NCBI GenBank assembly: GCA_020091685.1
Contig: CM034613.1
Location: 11,378,331 to 11,442,330, forward strand
Length of the DNA: 64,000 nt
Direction: 5' to 3'
DNA from: Lutjanus erythropterus
Lineage: Eukaryota; Chordata; Actinopteri; Lutjaniformes; Lutjanidae
Positions 58,901 through 64,000 of the stretch are shown piece by piece. Within the stretch, counting starts at the first letter, position 1; every line of letters starts with the position of its first letter. The notes beneath the pieces were generated by a model. That model did no database searches, was not told the DNA's origin, and was given only the letters and a program-made list of their open reading frames with translations. The position numbers were made by a program, and so were the translations under genes.

Positions 58901-59102
58901 TAGGTGAAAAGGTATTTTTTTTTGTCACTGTGATTTACACAATACACACATCATGCTTTGATTTGCTTTAGATGCACAATCAAGTGTGGGCACGGCTCTC
59001 TGGCTCCCATTTCTTTCTGTCCATCAGTGCCCACAGACCACATCTACCCTCTGACCCTCTGCGTGGAAGCCATCTTGTCCACAGCGCTGTCCCACAGAGG
59101 CG

Positions 59103-59151
59103 TTATTTTTAGCGAGAGTCCCACTCCTCTGCAAAACTTAATATGGGAATG
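59103..59151 (+). promoter_or_regulatory. Candidate muscle regulatory cluster: MEF2, CArG-like and M-CAT sites
   Basis: TTATTTTTAG (59103-59112) fits the MEF2 consensus YTAWWWWTAR. CTTAATATGG (59137-59146) is a CArG (SRF) box with one mismatch. GGAATG (59146-59151) is the core of an M-CAT (TEAD) site. All lie 535-585 bp before the calsequestrin ATG. E-box CAGGTG sites follow at 59292-59297 and 59671-59676. Such sites drive many striated-muscle genes. Function here is inferred from motif match and location only. Confidence 0.42.
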
Positions 59152-59299
59152 GCATCTTGGAGCTCTTCTTTCCTCAAGCTCTCATCGGACATCCATCCAT
59201 ACCTTCAGTCCTCCAAGACACTGAGCTGGTATCTGCAGCTCTCCAAACACCCAACACAACCGCTGTCCCTTTTCATAGCCACAGCTTCAAACAGGTGGC

Positions 59300-59685
59300 T
59301 GTATGACCTAAACACCACCCTCCCCCTCCCGCCTCCCCTCCTACTTTTTTGGCAGCGCCTCTGGCCTAATGCATGGCTTTTGGACGAGTGGGATCAGCGC
59401 CTCGCCTCACATACCAATTTGCATCCCCCAAAAGGGACCTCCCCCTTTCTGCGGCCAGTGGCGTCAGTAGAACCACGTGTATCTCTTTTTTAAAGGGAGG
59501 GTGTCACTGTCAGACCTGCTCCTCTCTAGCCGGTGGGGAAAGGAAGCAGACTTTGTTCCTAACTCTCCCTGCTTGACATCAACTTGCGTTAGGGACAACG
59601 TTAAAAAAGTGTATTTTTTCTACCCCACGTCAGCAGTTAAGGCTCTGAGAAGAGGCATTCTTGCATCCACCAGGTGACAATAGTC
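59300..59685 (+). promoter_or_regulatory. Proximal promoter and 5' untranslated region of the calsequestrin gene
   Basis: The transcription start cannot be placed. TTTAAAG at 59489-59495 is a weak TATA-like site about 190 bp before the ATG, inside GC-richer DNA (CCCTCCCCCTCCCGCC at 59321-59336). No upstream ATG conflict decides the start. Frames in this region (59143-59677) have no motif and are read as non-coding. Confidence 0.35.
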
Positions 59686-59922
59686 ATGAAGTGGGGCTGG
59701 GTGTTTTTGGGGGTTTTCCTATCTTTGGGGACCCTGTCCTGGGGGGAGAAGGGCTTGGAGATCCCCGAGTATGACGGCAAAGACCGCGTCCATGTTCTCA
59801 CGGCCAAGAACTACAAGTCCATCATGAAGAAATACGACGTGATGGTGCTCTACTACCACAAAAATGTGGATGGGAACCGCATGGCCATGAAGCAGTTTCA
59901 GATAGAGGAGCTGGCTCTGGAG
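59686..59922 (+). CDS. casq1: Calsequestrin, first coding exon (79 residues, gene continues beyond window)
   Basis: Calsequestrin is the high-capacity, low-affinity calcium-binding protein in the lumen of the sarcoplasmic reticulum. It polymerises near the ryanodine receptor and binds triadin and junctin. The exon starts at ATG 59686 (a purine is at -3). Residues 1-19 form a signal peptide (K-W-G-W-V-F-L-G-V-F-L) ending near S-W-G. The mature N-terminus has the family blocks G-L-E-I-P-E-Y-D-G-K-D-R-V (residues 22-34), A-K-N-Y-K, K-K-Y-D-V-M-V-L-Y-Y-H and K-Q-F-Q-I-E-E-L-A-L-E, the beginning of thioredoxin-like domain I. The frame reaches GAG|GTGGGT, a phase-0 donor at 59923. P-E-Y-D-G, A-K-N-Y-K and E-E-L favour skeletal casq1, while K-D-R-V, L-Y-Y-H and K-Q-F-Q also fit cardiac casq2. 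The family call is firm and the paralog is not. Confidence 0.88.
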
Positions 59923-62463
59923 GTGGGTCTCCGCCAAAGCATGACAGTGGATGGATCTGTGGCCCATGTGGGGGAAGGGTCATGGTGGGAAGAGGGGAAG
60001 GAAGGTAAGGGTTTCACATGGAGAATTTGGCTCCAGTTGGAGATTCCTGGATGCAGTCGTGGCTTTCACACTTTAGGTTTGAGCGGTGAGGAGCAAGGAC
60101 AGAGCGAGGACAGGCGGAAATGGTGTGGTGAGGTCAGGTTGATAAAATCATGGATCCTTCAGTTGAGGCGTCCTGCCAAGTATGACTGGATAGATGCTGA
60201 CCTGAAGAAGGCAGGTTAGAGCATGTGAAGGAACAGGATGGAGGGCAGCACTGATCAAGGAAACTTTAAAAGGAGGAAGGGTTATTACATCATAAACCAA
60301 CATTGCTTTGCTCTGGTGCCAGACTTTGGTGGCAAGTATTAAAGTCTATGGGAGATGCATGGAGAATCATACAAAACCCAACATATCTACGCTGTATCAC
60401 CTTTGATGAAAAAATGGCACTAATAAATTAAAGAACACATTTCAGGGAACAACCCACTAACTGATTTTTCCAAACGTGTGCATAAATTTATTGTCTGTTG
60501 GCCTCTAAATGGCATCCAAAGATGATTATAGGCATACGATGAGTCAAATTAAAATGCTCACCATGTCAAATTTTTAAAAAAGTTATAAGTGGCACATGAA
60601 AATAATGAGTTTAGGATAAATATTGGGCGGCTTTAACATGACTGACAGAGTTAATAATAGCTAATGTTATGAAAATATCACATGAAATCAAATGAAACAT
60701 TTACAAACCTTCTCTAAATATAGACCCTTTTTCTATTAGTAAACATTATGACACTTTTTGTGGGCGGGGCTTAGGTGGAGTGTTACTTGAAAAAAGTTCA
60801 CATTAACCAATGAGACCAGACCAACCAACCTGTGCATGCTCACTCAGTGGATGGATGATTTTTCTACAATTGCCATTCCACCTATGACACATCAACGGTT
60901 TCTTCTGTGTTTTGTCAACTAGCTGATGCGCTATGAGAGTTAGCGTTACAAGAGTAGTCACATATTCCTCCTCGTTTCCCAATTTCTCTAGGTGGGCATG
61001 ACAAACATTCAGGCTGATAACATATTCCACACCTGCAGCAGAAAATACTTTATTTGACCAAGCATTTTTGATGACCACCTCTCCAACTCTTTAATTTGAT
61101 CATAAATTTGATGTCATTACTCTTTTAATTCTGGCATTCAACAGCACATAAATTTGACATTTTCAGCAGGCTATTTGGTCTACTACTCTAAGGTGCCTGC
61201 AGCTTTTCCTTTGTTTTGCCTCCACCCAACACCGTGACATAATCATGACATCTGAACTACATTCAAAAAGGGTCTATTAATTGTGCATTGGGAGGATAAA
61301 CTAACCCTTAGCTGACAATACTGTCCTTTTGATGGCTATCACAAACATAAATGTAGCATGACATTAACGTGACTTTCATGCAAATATGTTATTGAATGAA
61401 TATACCAACAAACAAGATGTACATTAAAAAACATGAAACATTAGCTAAATAACTTGAAACAGTAGCTAAATAACAACAAGTCAAAATGCCGTTGCATCTG
61501 TGACTCAGACTGTTAACCTGTGAAACTGACAGGGGAGAGATGAAGCAGTGGTCTGCCCATTTACGACTATGCTAATTGCGCCAAAAGCTTTCAAGTGTGG
61601 CACCAGTGAGGTACTGACCCCTCCTTCTTTTTTAGTTTCCTTGGTGCTGAGAGGGAACTATATGCCAAGAAGAATATGTCAGGGTTTAGGTGAGCGCACA
61701 CTTGATTACCTGCTGTCTGATTATCAGTTAAGATGTGACTGAGTCAACTTGTCATGACCCAAATAAGCAAAAGAACATAACCTGTCCAGTGTTTGAACAC
61801 AAATGAAAAATGAAGGGATTTTTACCATTTTTAATAATAACTGGGTCAAAGATGGACATTACTATATTATTAGGCATATAGTTCTCTTCAACATAGCAGC
61901 ACATGTATTTATGCCAAACTATTTCCTCCAAGACTGAAGGTTTGGTGCACAATATTTGGTAACAAACATTCAACACTGTGAGTTCCAACTGGAAAGCTTT
62001 GGCAGTGTCTGAAACTCCCTGTGGTGGTAGTAGATGGGGTCTGCATCCAACAATATTTGCAACTCAAAGCGTAGTCCTTCACACAACCACTTCCATCACT
62101 TTTCATGTGGGCAAATGAGTGCAACACTTTAAGGAGACACTATCGCTTTGGGATCGCTATAAACACTTTTGCCTTTAGATGTGCTGGAAAAACACAAGTT
62201 TTATCCAAGAATTCCCTGGCCTTGAGGCACATCATGCTAGCCAAGTCAGCGTAGTTCATAAACTCATAAACTACTGTAGTGACTGCTTGGTGAATGAAAA
62301 AAATGTGCCAGAGCAAAGAGAGACCCCTTTTCAGGAGCTTCATGGTTTCCTTTTAAATTTCTGGATTGGGCAGAAAGTCCAGGCCTAACCCAGGCCAGAT
62401 GATGTTGTGTCCATACATAGGCTATAGCTCCACTAAACAAGCTAACTCATTTAAGCCTGCTCA

Positions 62464-62760
62464 CTTAAAGGGATAGTTTGGATTATCTGAAGTAGGGTTG
62501 TATGAGGTACTTATCAATAGTCAGTGTATAAACTACAATGGAAAGTGGTTGCCACATCGCCAGTTGTAGAAGGCTAAGCAATGTGCTGCTGCGGACACGG
62601 TCAGTGGCAAAACATATTATAGACACGAAAAAAAAAATAGTTCAAGTGTACACTATATTTAGAATATTTTCACTGCTTCACCTCACAGTCAGACAACCTG
62701 TTTTTTGGCAGGAAACAGGCATTGTATAAGCAAAATATTGCACTTACCAAACCAACTGAA
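62464..62760 (+). repeat. Interspersed repeat family E, copy 3 (longest)
   Basis: CTTAAAGGGATAGTTTGGAT, GTATGAGGTACTTATCAATA, GTCAGTGTATAAACTACA, GCTAAGCAATGTGCTGCTGC and AAGTGTACACTATATTTAGA follow the order of copy 1 at 15515 and the fragment at 25050. It extends further right, through TCACAGTCAGACAACCTG to GGCAGGAAACAGGC. Confidence 0.75.
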
Positions 62761-62834
62761 CTCCACTTGCAAAATCAGTCATTTTAGCATGCAGGACACA
62801 GGAGTTCCTCATCTACAACTGTCTTGATTTGTTA

Positions 62835-62918
62835 GTTTGTTTGTGTTATTATTTGTGTTATTTGGTGTTATAAAAAAAAGTTGAGATTCAACAAATTTAA
62901 ACAATAACACAAACAAAC
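62835..62918. repeat. Perfect 16-bp inverted repeat with 52-bp loop
   Basis: GTTTGTTTGTGTTATT at 62835-62850 is the exact reverse complement of AATAACACAAACAAAC at 62903-62918. The spacer is AT-rich. It could form a hairpin in the intron transcript or be the worn ends of a small foldback element. Confidence 0.85.
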
Positions 62919-64000
62919 AACCAAACACATCAACGCAGTGGCGGGAAAGCAACTCCCATGTTCTTGGACATAAAATTATTGTTTTTGCTAAAAGAGTCTG
63001 GTTGAGTGAGAGGAAGCAAAATTTGGCTCATGTAACAGCAGTTTCCTGTCAGAAAGTCCTGTCAGACCTTGTTACAAATGAGCAAGAAAACATAATATAA
63101 TAATAAGACATGAATTAGAGACCATTTAGACTTATTTTCAAAAAAATCCATTGATATGCTGTCATGCTTTGTTTATATTATGTAGTTCCTAAGTGCTGTT
63201 GATTCTGACTGCAGATATGTTGGATCATATTTACAGTTCAGTTTAACTGCAAGTTAACCTGAGACTCTATTAGTAAATAGTTAAGAGGCTTGAGACAAGT
63301 GGAGGGCTGCACATACTCACCAACCTTGAGATCTTAAAAATAGGGAGGATTTTGAAACCAAAAAATTAGAATTTCAGGCACTTCGTTTACTGCATTCTGG
63401 TGACTTTTAAAGAATGAAAATGACAGAATAAGTAACACTTCAGTATTTTATGTTAAATACTTTTCATTTTATTTTTGGCATGAATTAATATTCACCAGTT
63501 CTTCTTTCATTCATTCATTTTTTGCCCCCGTCACTGAAAGAAAAATGCACGCCCCTTTCTTTTGAAACTTTGGGAATTCTTCTTTCCAGGATGTCTCGTT
63601 TGGTGTAGCTGTATTGCTGTCTGGGTGGAAACAGTAGATTTTCAGAGTCATTCACACTGTTCAGTGTTAGTCAGAGGGAGGTTATAATAATGAAAAGGCA
63701 AAAAAGCTGTGAAAACAGGGGTCTCCACGGAAAATCGGCAGGGTTGGCAAACATGGGGCCACACAATTAATCAAATTTTAGAGAACTGCAGTATGGCCAA
63801 ATCGTAGAAGCTGCAATAATTTGATAAAGGGAAAATGTGTGACAAAACATCATTATGAGGAAGTACTATAGTGCTGCAGAGATGTCCTGGCCTGCAAATC
63901 TTGTTCTCCAGATTTAAGAAAATGTTTTTGTTTGGTACAGATCCCAGCAAAAATTACGCCAATGAAAATGAAAATTATGGTGCAAAAATGGGGATTCCTA

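Larger units (their letters stand above)
59923..64000 (+). other. Start of calsequestrin intron 1 (exon 2 not found)
   Basis: After the donor the frame stays open to a TAG at 60219, but the peptide is glycine-, glutamate- and tryptophan-rich with no family resemblance, so this is intron. No segment resembling the next calsequestrin block (a G-F-G-L-V-D-like motif) was found up to 64000. The intron is therefore longer than 4 kb, or exon 2 is too diverged or short to see. It holds repeat family E at 62464-62760 and an inverted repeat at 62835-62918. The GTGGGCGGGGCTTAGG patch at 60761-60776 looks like a dispersed repeat fragment. Confidence 0.7.

Noticed and set aside
59674-59685. Upstream GTG extension of the calsequestrin frame
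   Set aside because: Eukaryotic initiation at the ATG at 59686 gives a proper signal peptide directly. The GTG extension adds four residues without support.
63913-63990. Possible acceptor TTTTGTTTGGTACAG at 63926-63940 as the start of calsequestrin exon 2
   Set aside because: The following codons do not resemble the next conserved block of calsequestrin in any frame.
1-64000. Reverse transcriptase, integrase, viral or defence-system genes, CRISPR arrays and intact transposases
   Set aside because: I looked for their usual motifs in the longer frames of both strands. Apart from broken Tc1-like transposase pieces nothing was found, and CRISPR arrays are not expected in vertebrate DNA.

Overview
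This window looks like vertebrate nuclear DNA, most likely from a teleost fish. The evidence is an AT-leaning, gene-poor background, more than ten long (CA)n/(TG)n microsatellites, several repeat families that I recognise as common in ray-finned fish, and one clear vertebrate exon. There are no operons, no prokaryotic genes, no recognisable tRNA or rRNA genes, no CRISPR array and no intact transposon reading frame. I assigned families from memory of motifs and by comparing copies inside the window, not by database search.

The one gene I can identify with confidence is at the right end. Positions 59686-59922 (+) encode the first coding exon of a calsequestrin, the luminal calcium buffer of the muscle sarcoplasmic reticulum. 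It has a signal peptide, the start of the first thioredoxin-like domain and a phase-0 GTGGGT splice donor. The rest of the gene lies beyond 64000, so 59923-64000 is read as the start of intron 1. About 535-585 bp upstream of the ATG, sites resembling MEF2, SRF (CArG) and TEAD (M-CAT) motifs cluster within 50 bp, which suits a muscle gene.

The remaining 59 kb is intergenic or intronic. Two places look like transcription starts. One is a CpG- and triplet-rich block at 33640-34100, with a strong minus-strand donor at its left edge. The other, weaker, is a very short candidate first exon at 29771-29817 (+). Several stretches have the texture of conserved non-coding elements (near 16.6, 18.4, 21.2, 26.4, 33.0, 46.2, 48.0 and 48.9 kb), but this cannot be shown without alignment.

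The repeat landscape, left to right: a three-copy family at 1.04-1.72, 6.26-6.70 and 11.51-12.11 kb; a three-unit degenerate tandem array at 3.6-4.4 kb; four decayed DD34E Tc1-like transposons (9.04-10.19, 25.19-25.77, 37.75-38.35 and 46.59-47.29 kb); six copies of a small MITE with GGGCTGCAAC-type ends; a non-autonomous element with a CpG-rich promoter-like core (19.93-20.75 kb); a four-unit array at 29.85-30.54 kb; a 190-bp MITE with perfect 14-bp ends (39.73-39.92 kb); a short-period minisatellite (41.38-41.61 kb); and three copies of a GGTTCT/AGAACC-rich element, two of them inverted (53.0-56.4 kb).
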